Positions 26,250-35,203 of a DNA stretch of 64,000 nt are shown here, piece after piece (position 1 is the stretch's first letter; every line of letters starts with the position of its first letter). The translations under genes were made by a program, and so were the position numbers. Source of the DNA: Spongiihabitans sp965206355 (GTDB lineage: Bacteria > Pseudomonadota > Gammaproteobacteria > Arenicellales > Poriferihabitantaceae). The stretch is from positions 806,001 through 870,000 of the forward strand of contig OZ242212.1 in the NCBI GenBank assembly GCA_965206355.1. Reading direction: 5' to 3'. The notes under the pieces were generated by a model that saw nothing but the letters and a program-made list of their open reading frames with translations, did no database searches and had not been told where the DNA came from.

Positions 26250-27372
26250 TGTCCAGGTTCAGATAGAAGTGAGACTTCTTAAAGTGTAAAAATCGGGTAG
26301 TCTGTGAGTTGTTAAATCCACACAGGAGACTACCCGATGCAGATCAAAAGCCTGCGAATAAAATCATACAAGAGTTGGCCCATTAATGATACCTCTAGCG
26401 CAGAGGCTATCAAACGTTTAAAGAAGCTGGAACTCTACGAGCAGCTCAAGACCGAAGGCTGTTCAAGTGCGACCTGCTTAATAGCCATAGACTGGTCTAA
26501 GGCCACCTATTACCGTTGGCGATCACGCTATCAACAGCAAGGTCTTACTGGATTGGAGGCGTTGCGTTGTCGTCCACAACGCGTCCGTAAGCCCTCATGG
26601 TCAAAACAGCAGGAGCAGCAAGTTCAACACCTCAGGTTACGCTTTCCCTTGTGGGGTAAGCGCAAAATCTGGAAAGTGCTGAGCCGTGATCACGGGTTTA
26701 CGCTGAGCATCAGTACTGTGGGCCGCATACTGAAAAAGCTGCTCCGACTGAACCGCATTGTGCCCGTCGCCTTCTACTTTGGACAGATAAAGCCAAAACG
26801 TCGTCGTCAGTTTAAGCACCACGCCAGGCGCTGGAAATACGGTATGAAAGCTAAGCAGCCTGGCGAGCTAATACAGGTTGATCATATGAGTGTCAGCTTT
26901 ACCGAAGGCTTTGCTCTCAAAGAGTTTAAAGCCACCTGCCCGGTCACCGGCACCACCATCATGCGCACCGACAGTAGCGCCAGCAGTCGCAATGCCAGGT
27001 GTTTCCTTGACTATCTGATCACACAGTTACCTTACGCCCTGATCTCTGTTCAGGTGGATGGCGGCAGCGAGTTCAGGGATGAGTTTGAGCAGGCCTGTAA
27101 GCTGTTGAAAATACCTCTATTTGTATTGCCACCCAGAAAGCCCAAATGGAACGGCTGTGTTGAGCGAGCCAACGGCACGACGCGTTATGAGTTCTATCCG
27201 TTTTACGAGGGTGCTTTGACGGTTGCTGCGGTGAATAAAGCGTTGGCGGACTATCAACAATACTACAATCATTATCGACCCCATGATGGGGTAGGTTTAG
27301 AAACACCAATAAGCTATTATCAGAAACTCATACAGGCGGCCTGATTTGTCTCACAGGTACTGAACCCGGACA
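26250..27372 (+). mobile_element. IS481-type insertion sequence, copy A (1123 bp)
   Basis: Ends TGTCCAGGTTCAG (left) and TGTCCGGGTTCAG (right, inverted). Same length as copy B at 46035-47157. Its left flank (from an IS110 relic) is the same as that of copy B. Confidence 0.88.
26337..27344 (+). CDS. IS481-type transposase, copy A
   Basis: 335 residues. N-terminal helix-turn-helix region (TCLIAIDWSKATYYRWRSRY) and an integrase core with DDE residues in LIQVDHMSVSF, SVQVDGGSEF and NGCVERANGTTR. The frame is complete and ends in TGA inside the element. It differs from copy B at several positions, for example MRTDSS here and MRTYSS there. Start is the ATG directly after GGAG(A)CTACCCG. Confidence 0.9.
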   Translation: MQIKSLRIKSYKSWPINDTSSAEAIKRLKKLELYEQLKTEGCSSATCLIAIDWSKATYYRWRSRYQQQGLTGLEALRCRPQRVRKPSWSKQQEQQVQHLRLRFPLWGKRKIWKVLSRDHGFTLSISTVGRILKKLLRLNRIVPVAFYFGQIKPKRRRQFKHHARRWKYGMKAKQPGELIQVDHMSVSFTEGFALKEFKATCPVTGTTIMRTDSSASSRNARCFLDYLITQLPYALISVQVDGGSEFRDEFEQACKLLKIPLFVLPPRKPKWNGCVERANGTTRYEFYPFYEGALTVAAVNKALADYQQYYNHYRPHDGVGLETPISYYQKLIQAA

Positions 27373-27704
27373 CATTACCAGCTCAGTGAGCAACGACATC
27401 ACACGCTCATCGGTGCCCTTATTATCCTGGTAGCTGACGGCTATGCTGATCCTTGTGCCGACCTCAGATTGGGTCAGCCGATAGCAGCAGCGCCAGTAGA
27501 AACGCCGCGGAGGTGAAGCGGCGCATTAGAGGCGCCTCTTGCCATGTTGGTTTTGTGGCCTGAATCGGGGGGGGGGGGGGGGGGGTAAGTGGTGTACCGA
27601 GTTTTAAAGAACTTATGGATGGTTGTGGTTATACTCATGGCTGTTTCTGTGTTCATCATTTATTTCTACTCGTGTCTGTGACTATATTCATGTTCGTATT
27701 GAGT
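27373..27704. other. Relic DNA with a poly-G tract
   Basis: No intact gene. The minus strand from about 27480 to 27373 gives a coding-like piece (RLTQSEVGTRISIAVSYQDN) that I cannot assign, probably a gene interrupted by the IS481-type element. A 19-nt G run is at 27567-27585. Confidence 0.4.
27567..27585 (+). repeat. Poly-G tract of 19 bases
   Basis: An uninterrupted run of 19 G. Such tracts slip readily during replication and are also prone to sequencing error. It is not inside a recognisable intact gene. Confidence 0.95.
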
Positions 27705-27861
27705 GAGACCTTTGCAGCCCTTTCACCTGCATGCTGCGTCGCCTAAAAGCGCCTACTGTTGGTAAAATCGGTCTCAATCGGTCATTTATAAGCATAAACT
27801 CCCTCATTCCGTGCGTTTTTGCCTGGCCTGAAAGCGAAATCATCTTCCGTGCAAAGGTCTC
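27705..27861 (+). mobile_element. MITE copy 3 (157 bp)
   Basis: Long class. Flanks TGAGT and TTAGT match at 4 of 5 positions. It adjoins an 83-bp repeat that recurs at 43096. Confidence 0.9.
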
Positions 27862-27862
27862 T

Positions 27863-27945
27863 TAGTGTTTGATACTACCAGATACTGAATAAATTGACTA
27901 CTGTTAGCGGTTTGTAAGCGGACATCTCTATTTGTTGCTAACAGT
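27863..27945. repeat. 83-bp dispersed repeat with hairpin, copy 1
   Basis: TAGTGTTTGATACTACCAGA onward, ending in ACTGTTAGC...GCTAACAGT arms that can form a hairpin. It recurs inverted at 43096-43180 with a few changes; in both places a MITE abuts it, but on opposite sides. Confidence 0.7.
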
Positions 27946-27994
27946 CAACAACTTGACTTGTTTGCCTAATGCTGGAATCCCCTCAGCCAAGTAC

Positions 27995-29455
27995 TTAATT
28001 TCTTACTCGATCTGTAGCATTTGCTTGATGCACCGAATCATTGCTTTGATTGTCTTGCATGTGGCTTCGAGCCGCCTCAGTAGCATTACCGATATAATTC
28101 GCGGGGGTTATTTCCAGTAAAGCCGTTTTTGCCGACTCAGGAATTGCCAGAGTATGAATAAACGCATGCAATGATTCTCGGTTAATGCCCTGATGCCCTC
28201 GGGTCAGAGATTTCAATTTTTCATAGGGCTGTGGAATACCATAGCGGCGCATCACCGTCTGGATAGGTTCCGCCAGTACTTCCCAGTTGTTGTCCAGATG
28301 GCGATTCAACACAGAGACGTTTAAGTCCAGTTTAGCCAAGCCCTTCAATGTTGACTCCATTGCCAGCACACTGTAACCGATGCCGACACCCAAGTTTCGC
28401 AATACGGTTGAGTCAGTCAAATCACGTTGCCAGCGACTCAGCGGTAGCTTGTCGGCAAAATGTCCAAGTAAGGCATTGGAAAGCCCGAGATTACCCTCAG
28501 CGTTTTCAAAATCAATCGGATTGACTTTGTGTGGCATAGTGCTTGATCCGACTTCGCCCGCAATGACCTTTTGTTTGAAGTAGCCGAGCGAAATATAACC
28601 CCAAATATCCCGATCAAAATCGATCAACACGGTATTAAATCGGCTCAGGGAATGACAAAATTCGGCAACATGGTCATGTGGCTCTATCTGGGTAGTCAGT
28701 GGCTGGTAGGTTAATCCTAAATGACTGACAAAATCTTCAGCGATAACGGGCCAGTTGAGATCGGGATAAGCGGCATAATGGGCATTAAAGTTTCCAACCG
28801 CACCATTCAGTTTTCCGAACAGCGTTTGCCCTGCTAGTTGATGAGCCACTTGCTTTAAGCGATGCGAGATATTGGCAAATTCCTTGCCCACCGTAGTCGG
28901 ACTGGCAGGTTGACCATGGGTGTGTGCCAGCATAGGTTGATCGGCATAGTCATCTGCCTGCGTGTCAATAATCGTTGTCAATACCGCCATTTTTGGCAAA
29001 ATTACCTCGTCCCGTGCGGCTTTTAGGATTAACCCATAACTGAGATTGTTGATGTCTTCAGAGGTGCAAGCAAAATGAATAAACTCGCTGACCCCTTTCA
29101 TGTCATTGGCGGTTTCAGCCCATGCCTTGACTTTTTCTTTAAGATAATACTCGACTGCCTTAACATCGTGATTGGTGGTGTGCTCAATGGCTTTCACCTG
29201 ATTAGCCTGTTCCACATCAAAATCGACACTCAGCGATCGCAAACGCTGGATGCTCGCCTGCGAAAAAGTCGGCACTTCAGCGATGGCAGGTTGATTAGAG
29301 AGATGAATCAACCATTCGACTTCTACCTGAATACGGGCACGAATCAATCCATATTCACTAAAATATGCTCGTAACGAGGCAACTTTGCCTTGATAACGCC
29401 CGTCAAGGGGAGACAATGCCGTCAACGGACTGAATGCGAGGGTTTTATCGGTCAC
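27995..29455 (-). CDS. purB: Adenylosuccinate lyase
   Basis: 486 residues. Acts twice in purine synthesis, cleaving SAICAR and adenylosuccinate to release fumarate. The fumarase-superfamily signature is GEVGSSTMPHKVNPIDFENA; TSEDINNLSYGL and HTHGQPASPTTVGKE are also characteristic and carry the catalytic histidine. It is about 30 residues longer than E. coli PurB because of a polar tail (HMQDNQSNDSVHQANATDR). No other purine gene is adjacent; purL is at 48.9 kb. Confidence 0.95.
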   Translation of the reverse strand: MTDKTLAFSPLTALSPLDGRYQGKVASLRAYFSEYGLIRARIQVEVEWLIHLSNQPAIAEVPTFSQASIQRLRSLSVDFDVEQANQVKAIEHTTNHDVKAVEYYLKEKVKAWAETANDMKGVSEFIHFACTSEDINNLSYGLILKAARDEVILPKMAVLTTIIDTQADDYADQPMLAHTHGQPASPTTVGKEFANISHRLKQVAHQLAGQTLFGKLNGAVGNFNAHYAAYPDLNWPVIAEDFVSHLGLTYQPLTTQIEPHDHVAEFCHSLSRFNTVLIDFDRDIWGYISLGYFKQKVIAGEVGSSTMPHKVNPIDFENAEGNLGLSNALLGHFADKLPLSRWQRDLTDSTVLRNLGVGIGYSVLAMESTLKGLAKLDLNVSVLNRHLDNNWEVLAEPIQTVMRRYGIPQPYEKLKSLTRGHQGINRESLHAFIHTLAIPESAKTALLEITPANYIGNATEAARSHMQDNQSNDSVHQANATDRVRN

Positions 29456-29763
29456 AGAAGAATCAAGAGGTAGGTTGGTGAATATGGATTAACATAGGTT
29501 GCCAGATTTTATCACAGTCGTTGCTGATACCTGTATATCAATTGAAGGTTGAGAATGACGCTGTTGAGGCGTTTTGACACAGACAACTGCATGGATACAG
29601 GAGGCAGGACTGAATCCGGAACAGAAATCAAGACCACAGAGATTATGGGACAGGGCATTTTCTGCTTCGAGGGCGTGCTATAAATTATCTGTGCCTTATG
29701 CAGAAGATGACGAGACAGATGGGACGGGTATAGTCCCGTTAATGGGTCATGGCTAATCCGCCA
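29456..29763. other. Intergenic stretch between mnmA and purB
   Basis: 308 bp between two leftward genes. A 60-codon plus-strand frame (29574-29756) lacks a ribosome-binding site and family features, so I do not call it. It should contain the purB promoter; I see no strong consensus elements. Confidence 0.4.
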
Positions 29764-30837
29764 TCACCCATCCAAAGCAGATTGAATGATTCCTCCTCCC
29801 AGACACACCTCATCATGGTAAAAAACGATAGATTGTCCTGGCGTAACTGCCCATTGCGGATGGTCAAATTCGACACGACTGTGATTCGTTCCTATTATTG
29901 AGATGACACAGTCCTGCTCGTCCTGCCGATAGCGGGTTTTCGATGTACAGCGCATCGGTATAGTCGGTGGCAGTTCGCTAATCCAGTGCAGTTGTTCGGT
30001 CAGTACGATTTTTTTCATCAAAGCAGCATGATTATGACCTTGCACGACATACACGATGTTTTTGGTAACGTCTTTATCGGTGACATACCAAGCATCACCA
30101 TCGCCACCAATCCCCAGACCCTGACGCTGACCGATGGTGTAGTAGTAAGCACCTTTATGCTGCCCTATGGTTTCCCCGTCGAGGGTTTTTATCGCGCCTC
30201 GCTGCGTTGGTAAAAATCGACTGAGGAAATCACTGAATCTGCGTTCACCGATAAAACATATTCCGGTGCTGTCTTTTTTATCGTGGGTGGGTAATGACAG
30301 TTTTTTCGCTTGTTCGCGCACCTGTGTTTTAAGCATGTCACCAATCGGAAAATAAGCATAGCGTAAGGCGTGTTGTTGCAAGGTGTGTAAAAAGTAGCTT
30401 TGATCTTTGCTGTCATCCCGTGCTTTTTTAAGCAAATAATGACGTGCTTTTTGTTCAATTCTGGCGTAATGACCGGTTGCGATAAAGTCTGTATCCAGAT
30501 GCTTTGCCCAATTTAGAAACTCCTTAAACTTTATCTCTTTGTTACACAGCACATCGGGGTTAGGGGTGCGGCCATTGCGATATTCTGCAAGAAATAACTG
30601 GAATACCCGGGTCCAGTATTCGTAGGAAAAATTGATGGTTTTAAGTTCTATATCAAGGAGTTTGCAAACGGCTCTCGCATCAGCCAGATCCTCGGCAGCC
30701 GCACAATACGCCTGATCATCATCCTCCTCCCAGTTCTTCATAAACAGACCGGTCACCTTATGACCTTGTTCAATCAGCTTGGCAGCAGCAACGGAGGAAT
30801 CCACGCCCCCCGACATGCCGACAATAATGTTACTCAC
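29764..30837 (-). CDS. mnmA: tRNA-specific 2-thiouridylase MnmA
   Basis: 357 residues. Adds sulfur to the wobble uridine U34 of tRNAs for Glu, Gln and Lys, using ATP and a relayed persulfide. The PP-loop GMSGGVDSSVAAAKL is at the N-terminus, and the second catalytic cysteine in KDSTGICFIGERRFSDF. Both are intact. It was the downstream partner of the secreted-protein gene, whose original stop at 30859 is 21 bp before the mnmA start. Confidence 0.95.
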   Translation of the reverse strand: MSNIIVGMSGGVDSSVAAAKLIEQGHKVTGLFMKNWEEDDDQAYCAAAEDLADARAVCKLLDIELKTINFSYEYWTRVFQLFLAEYRNGRTPNPDVLCNKEIKFKEFLNWAKHLDTDFIATGHYARIEQKARHYLLKKARDDSKDQSYFLHTLQQHALRYAYFPIGDMLKTQVREQAKKLSLPTHDKKDSTGICFIGERRFSDFLSRFLPTQRGAIKTLDGETIGQHKGAYYYTIGQRQGLGIGGDGDAWYVTDKDVTKNIVYVVQGHNHAALMKKIVLTEQLHWISELPPTIPMRCTSKTRYRQDEQDCVISIIGTNHSRVEFDHPQWAVTPGQSIVFYHDEVCLGGGIIQSALDG

Positions 30838-30858
30838 AAAGCTAACGATTCCGTATCC

Positions 30859-30952
30859 TTAGTGTCCGAACACACGGCTCCAAAATGAACGTCTTTCTTT
30901 GGAACTGTCCGCATTCTCATCTCTGCGTGAGCTATCAATCACAGCACTGAGT
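30859..30952 (-). pseudogene. Displaced original 3' end of the secreted-protein gene
   Basis: If the MITE and one TGAGT copy are removed, the upstream reading frame continues without a break from INIL into SAVIDSSRRDENADSSKERR and then SFWSRVFGH, ending at a TAA at 30859-30861. This is therefore the orphaned 26-codon tail of the gene at 31012-31710. It is seen directly in the sequence. Confidence 0.85.
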
Positions 30953-31091
30953 GAGACCTTTGCACGAAAGCCATTTCACCTGCATACTGCGTTAAAAACG
31001 TACTCAATCGGTCATTTATAAGCATAAACTCCCTCATTCCGTGCGTTTTTGCCTTGCCTGAAAGCGAAATCATCTTCCGTGCAAAGGTCTC
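30953..31091 (+). mobile_element. MITE copy 4 (139 bp), inside a gene
   Basis: Short class with a perfect TGAGT target duplication (30948-30952 and 31092-31096). It inserted near the 3' end of the secreted-protein gene and supplies a new C-terminus and stop. Confidence 0.95.
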
Positions 31092-31710
31092 TGAGTATGT
31101 TGATGTCTTGCCAATCTTTGCTTGCCTGTATTATCGGCAGATAGCCATCCGGTTGGAACCACGAATCAACGACAAATCGCTCGCCGCTGGATTTCTCCAT
31201 TGTTTGCCCGGCCCAATGCTGATCAAAAATTGCACGGCGATAGGCCTGTTCAACCACCATGTGATGTTTGAAAACACCATTTAATTCCAATAGCCGTAAA
31301 TAGGTTGTGGTGTTGGTAGCTTCATCAATGCAATCCTGTTGATCAGGGAATAATGCGGAAACATCGTCCTGACCAGCAGGCAAGGCAAACGCAAAATCGC
31401 GATGGGTCGGGGTATGTCTGCCAATCAGTATTTCCATCCAGCCGATGGCTTGTTTGATTTGTTGGCGCTCCTGCTCTGCGGTTGTTGCCGCCGGCTTGAG
31501 CCAATTGCTAACTTCAGCCCATTCTGTCAGTGGTAAATTGACCAGAGAACGCTGTTTGCAAGCAAAGTCATAGCAAGCCGCAATCGCATCCAGCGTCACC
31601 CGCTCAGGCACAGCAACACTCCGCCCCGTACCTGCCCAACTGCTCAAGCTGGTCAAGGCAAAAGTCAGCGAGATTATGGCAACACATAGTTTCATCAGAT
31701 GATGCTTCAC
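31012..31710 (-). CDS. Secreted protein of unknown function with a MITE-encoded C-terminus
   Basis: 232 residues. A signal peptide (LCVAIISLTFALTSLSSWAG) is followed by a globular part with four cysteines, for example DAIAACYDFACKQRSLVNLP, which suggests a periplasmic protein. I recognise no named domain. The last 26 residues, from RDLCTEDDFAF to NEGVYAYK, are encoded by the MITE; the ancestral tail is still present downstream. The upstream 206 residues look intact, so the protein may still work. It follows the Nudix gene by 2 bases in a leftward operon with cysB, the Nudix gene and mnmA. Confidence 0.75.
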   Translation of the reverse strand: MKHHLMKLCVAIISLTFALTSLSSWAGTGRSVAVPERVTLDAIAACYDFACKQRSLVNLPLTEWAEVSNWLKPAATTAEQERQQIKQAIGWMEILIGRHTPTHRDFAFALPAGQDDVSALFPDQQDCIDEATNTTTYLRLLELNGVFKHHMVVEQAYRRAIFDQHWAGQTMEKSSGERFVVDSWFQPDGYLPIIQASKDWQDINILRDLCTEDDFAFRQGKNARNEGVYAYK

Positions 31711-31712
31711 GA

Positions 31713-32270
31713 CTATTTTAACGGGGTTTGCCCTAAGTTGTCTTGGGGCGATTGTAACTGTTGAACACAGTTTAGGGGCAGTTTATTGCCCCGCTCAAAA
31801 TCGGCAATACACTTTAATACAACTTGACTACGCAAATGTTTCAAATTATTTTCAAGTGCAGGCAAACTCAACCAGATCACCTCTTCAATAGTGGGATCAA
31901 GCGCATAGTTCTCGTGTCGGGCAATGAGTTCGCCAAAAAAAGTGAATCGCATATAGGTTTCCGCATTGCCAGTTACGAATTGATAGATGCCACTGATGTA
32001 CTTTGGCTGAAATGCCCAGCCGGTTTCCTCCAGCGTTTCGCGTATTACCGCATCAATCAAGGACTCTCCTTGTTCAACATGTCCGGCAGGCTGGTTAATC
32101 ACACTGCCTTGCCGACTACGCTCCCTGACCATCAGATATTGACCTTGCCGTTTTGCGATACAAGCCACGGTAACATGAGGATACCAGCGTTCGGCAGCGT
32201 TGCTGTTTCTTGGTTGATGGTGCGGCGTATCGCCACAATCCTTGCCCGGCGTGTTATGGTCAATGTTCAT
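31713..32270 (-). CDS. Nudix hydrolase, NudJ-like
   Basis: 185 residues. The Nudix box is complete: GHVEQGESLIDAVIRETLEE followed by TGW, with the REUxEE metal-binding core. The start of the domain, HVTVACIAKRQGQYLMVRER, and the location before mnmA match NudJ (thiamine-pyrophosphate and nucleotide phosphatase), which adjoins mnmA in many gammaproteobacteria. An unconserved polar leader of about 28 residues precedes the domain. It overlaps the cysB-like gene by 4 bases. Confidence 0.85.
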   Translation of the reverse strand: MNIDHNTPGKDCGDTPHHQPRNSNAAERWYPHVTVACIAKRQGQYLMVRERSRQGSVINQPAGHVEQGESLIDAVIRETLEETGWAFQPKYISGIYQFVTGNAETYMRFTFFGELIARHENYALDPTIEEVIWLSLPALENNLKHLRSQVVLKCIADFERGNKLPLNCVQQLQSPQDNLGQTPLK

Positions 32271-33238
32271 TTCGTCACCTCAAGACGTTCTGATTGCGCG
32301 GCGGCTTCCCCGCCAGGACCGCTGCGATGAAAAAAATCGGGCGCAAGCATCTCGATAAACTGTTTTGCTTGCACCGGAATGAACTTGCCGCGACGAATAA
32401 CAATACCATAACTGCGCGAAGGAAAATATTGCTTAACCGCAATCGCTGCCAGATTATCGTTGTCTTGCAAACAAATATCGGTGACGATTGAGATGCCCAG
32501 TCCCACCTCCACATACTTTTTAATGACAACCCACCCACCTGCTTCAAGCACAACCTTATACGGGATATTATGTTGCTGAAACACCGACTTAATCCGCCCC
32601 CAAGTACTCAGATAGCGCGGCGGCAGAATCAAATCATAGGCGGCAATATCGGTAAGCGTAACATGAGTGCGTTTTGCCAGCGGGTGATCAAGCGAGGTAA
32701 TCAATGTCGGGGTGAATTCAAAAACCGGGTAATAGCTCAGATCGTTATGCGTATCCGGCATAGAGCCGACAGCCATATCGGCTTCATCGGCACGCAACAT
32801 TGCCATACCTTCCGCGCCGGTAACATTATGCAGGCGAATTTTCACCCCCGGATATTTATCGGCAAACCGCTTTAAATATTCAGGCAGAATGTAAAGAATG
32901 GTCGCTTCGCCAGCGGCAATATTCAAATAACCGCTATTCAAATCCCCGCAACGCTCGGCAAAGGTATCACGCAACGAGTCTATACCCTCAACCATAGGCA
33001 AGGCAATTTCAAGTAATGCCAAACCGTCCGGGGTCAGGTTGATTTTCGGTCCGCGCCGCTCGAACAGCACCGTATTGAGCTCTCTTTCCAAGGCCTGTAT
33101 TTGCAATGAAACCGAAGGCTGGCTCAAATAAAGTTGTTCCGCCGCACGGGAAATGTTGCCGGATTTCGCGGTATAGCAAAATGCCCGCAGTTGTTTAAGA
33201 CGGTTTTGCTTGTAATAGGAAGCAGCTTTAGGTTTCAT
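32267..33238 (-). CDS. LysR-family transcriptional regulator, CysB-like
   Basis: 323 residues. N-terminal winged HTH (ISRAAEQLYLSQPSVSLQIQ) and a periplasmic-binding-protein-like sensor domain with PGVKIRLHNVTGAEGMAMLR. It resembles CysB/Cbl-type regulators of sulfur assimilation, though effector and targets cannot be read from sequence. It heads a tight leftward operon with the Nudix gene, which is an unusual partner for a LysR protein. Confidence 0.8.
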   Translation of the reverse strand: MKPKAASYYKQNRLKQLRAFCYTAKSGNISRAAEQLYLSQPSVSLQIQALERELNTVLFERRGPKINLTPDGLALLEIALPMVEGIDSLRDTFAERCGDLNSGYLNIAAGEATILYILPEYLKRFADKYPGVKIRLHNVTGAEGMAMLRADEADMAVGSMPDTHNDLSYYPVFEFTPTLITSLDHPLAKRTHVTLTDIAAYDLILPPRYLSTWGRIKSVFQQHNIPYKVVLEAGGWVVIKKYVEVGLGISIVTDICLQDNDNLAAIAVKQYFPSRSYGIVIRRGKFIPVQAKQFIEMLAPDFFHRSGPGGEAAAQSERLEVTK

Positions 33239-33425
33239 TCACGATTCAGCACAGAGTAAATTCAGATCCGTATAGTAGAAATAGAGCGCTGTCTGCTCCA
33301 AATCAAAGTGTTGTGTTGAGGTTACATGACGTTGCCCCTAAACCAACGTTAGCGGCGTTTCGTTTTTGCCCTTTCAGTCGGGCTCATTGGGGCTCAACCA
33401 AGCATTACAGTGAGAGCTCAACTTC

Positions 33426-33896
33426 CTAGTCGTGCATAGCAGACTGCAAGTAATTTTGCAGTCCGACTTTGTCAATAAGTCCGAGTTGGGTTTCCAACCA
33501 GTCAATGTGTTGCTCTTCGGATTCAAGAATATCCTCAAATAACTCTCTGGATACATAGTCCTGTACCGTCTCAGCATAAGCGATAGCTAGTCGAATATCA
33601 GCACATGCCTTTTGTTCCAGTTTGAGATCACATTCCAGCATCTCCTGCGTGTTTTCTCCAATTAACAATTTGCCCAGCTCTTGCAGGTTTGGCAATCCCT
33701 CCAGAAACAAAATGCGCTCAATCAGGCTATCGGCATGTTTCATTTCGTCAATAGATTCCTGATACTCGTGTTCACCCAATTCTAGTAGCCCCCAATCCTT
33801 GTACATTCGGGAATGCAGAAAATACTGGTTGATGGCAATGAGCTCATTGCCGAGGACCTGATTCAGGTGTTGTATGATTTTGGTATCGCCTTTCAT
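33426..33896 (-). CDS. bfr: Bacterioferritin
   Basis: 156 residues. Forms a 24-subunit iron store. Ferroxidase ligands are in place: NELIAINQYFLHSRM, the EMKHAD motif (with the haem-binding methionine), and ESEEQHIDW. AT-rich DNA with an SD-like element precedes it. The Bfd gene lies 206 bp upstream in the same direction. Confidence 0.95.
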   Translation of the reverse strand: MKGDTKIIQHLNQVLGNELIAINQYFLHSRMYKDWGLLELGEHEYQESIDEMKHADSLIERILFLEGLPNLQELGKLLIGENTQEMLECDLKLEQKACADIRLAIAYAETVQDYVSRELFEDILESEEQHIDWLETQLGLIDKVGLQNYLQSAMHD

Positions 33897-34102
33897 CGTT
33901 AAAGCCTCGGTTGATAGGAGGGGTCATTGTCTATCTAAAGATACTCAGGTGTCAATCCCGAATCCATCCTGAGCGCTGTTGCTGTCATCGAATATGGAAA
34001 TGAAATTAATAGGAATAATTATCAAACCCATTACGATTGGCGGCTGATTACCGCAGGATAGGGATTGGCGGTGCGCGCAATGCGCTGGACGCGACAGGGC
34101 TG

Positions 34103-34303
34103 TTATTGCCGCAAAGCAGTGATTCCGTTGTCGGTATTAGCGAGCAAGCTCTGACGCACAATTTCGCGGGTCAGGATGCCGCATTGACCACACTGACTGG
34201 CTACTCCCAAGGTGTTGCATACTGCACGCATAGATTTTGCACCGTCTGCAACGGCAGCGCGAATCTGGATTTCAGTGATACCCTTGCAGAGACAGACATA
34301 CAT
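34103..34303 (-). CDS. bfd: Bacterioferritin-associated ferredoxin
   Basis: 66 residues. Small [2Fe-2S] protein that reduces the iron core of Bfr for release. The cysteine pattern is MYVCLCKGIT and SQCGQCG. A Fur-box-like site precedes it, which fits expression on iron limitation. Confidence 0.92.
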   Translation of the reverse strand: MYVCLCKGITEIQIRAAVADGAKSMRAVCNTLGVASQCGQCGILTREIVRQSLLANTDNGITALRQ

Positions 34304-34351
34304 AGTGACAGCAGAACTCTAATCGTGGTTGATATCGGGATGATAAATCAT

Positions 34352-34370
34352 AATGAGAATGATTGTCAAT
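34352..34370. promoter_or_regulatory. Fur-box-like operator of bfd
   Basis: AATGAGAATGATTGTCAAT is close to the Fur consensus of alternating GATAAT blocks and lies 48 bp before the bfd start. It predicts repression by Fur with iron. Confidence 0.75.
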
Positions 34371-34621
34371 AAGATTTGTGTGCTTGTTAATGTAAAACAA
34401 AATTACGAATGGCAGAGGGAGCAATGTTGGGCAGTTAAAGACAGTTAAAACGGGAGTTAATACGGGGAGTTAATACGGGACAGCCATAAAAAAATTAGGA
34501 ATTACGAGTGGCAGATCACTGATTAGGAAAGAAATTAGCGGATGAGGTAAAGTTTTTGTTGAGAATTTACCGCTAAACCGTTATCTTGTCAGTCTCTTGT
34601 AATTATTTATGGGCAATAGCT

Positions 34622-35113
34622 ATGCAATGGATTTTATTGGCAGTGATTGTGGTTGCGCTTTTGTATTTATCTCGCTTCTATCCTAAAGTTGCTTTTGCGT
34701 TGCTGGGGGTGTTGGTTATGGGCACGGCAGTGATCGTGTTTACCACCACCGATGTTGCACAACGGCATCGCTCCCGATTGCCCGTTGCCGATCTTAAAAT
34801 CGAAAACCCGATTATCACGTCCGCCTACGGCGATGGTTTCCGCCTTAATGCGCGTTTGCTCAATACCCATGAATCGGTTACATTGAAGTCAACAATAATC
34901 AGTATCACCATGCTGGATTGTGCGGAAGATGCAGGTGAGTTCAGCGATGACTGTCAGGTTATCGGTCAGGAAGACCAGCGTGTTATTGTCAACATCCCGC
35001 CGGGTCAGGTCAGGGATATTGCCCGAACATTGTCGTTTAATTCGGCATTCGGTTTGGCGAAGCCGCTTGGTACATTGCGCTGGCGCATTGAAATCACCGA
35101 AACACGCAGTTGA
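34622..35113 (+). CDS. Membrane-anchored protein of unknown function
   Basis: 163 residues from MQWILLAVIVVALLYLSRFY. Two hydrophobic segments at the N-terminus, then a soluble domain with a conserved-looking beta pattern (DLKIENPIITSAYGDGFRLN, LKSTIISITMLDCAEDAG), similar to domains that describe immunoglobulin-like or FxLYD folds. I recognise no named family. The frame is open upstream to 34586; 34622 gives the more natural N-terminus. nadD follows 90 bp later in the same direction. Confidence 0.65.
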   Translation: MQWILLAVIVVALLYLSRFYPKVAFALLGVLVMGTAVIVFTTTDVAQRHRSRLPVADLKIENPIITSAYGDGFRLNARLLNTHESVTLKSTIISITMLDCAEDAGEFSDDCQVIGQEDQRVIVNIPPGQVRDIARTLSFNSAFGLAKPLGTLRWRIEITETRS

Positions 35114-35203
35114 TTTGTCAACGCCCCTGGCAATCGGTCTATCGGTTTGGCAAGCGGAATACTGTTTGTAATCCGCACTGGCGCAGTATGATTTTGATGA
35201 GCG

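Noticed and set aside
29574..29756. 60-codon open frame between mnmA and purB
   Set aside because: No ribosome-binding site and no family similarity; composition is not convincing.
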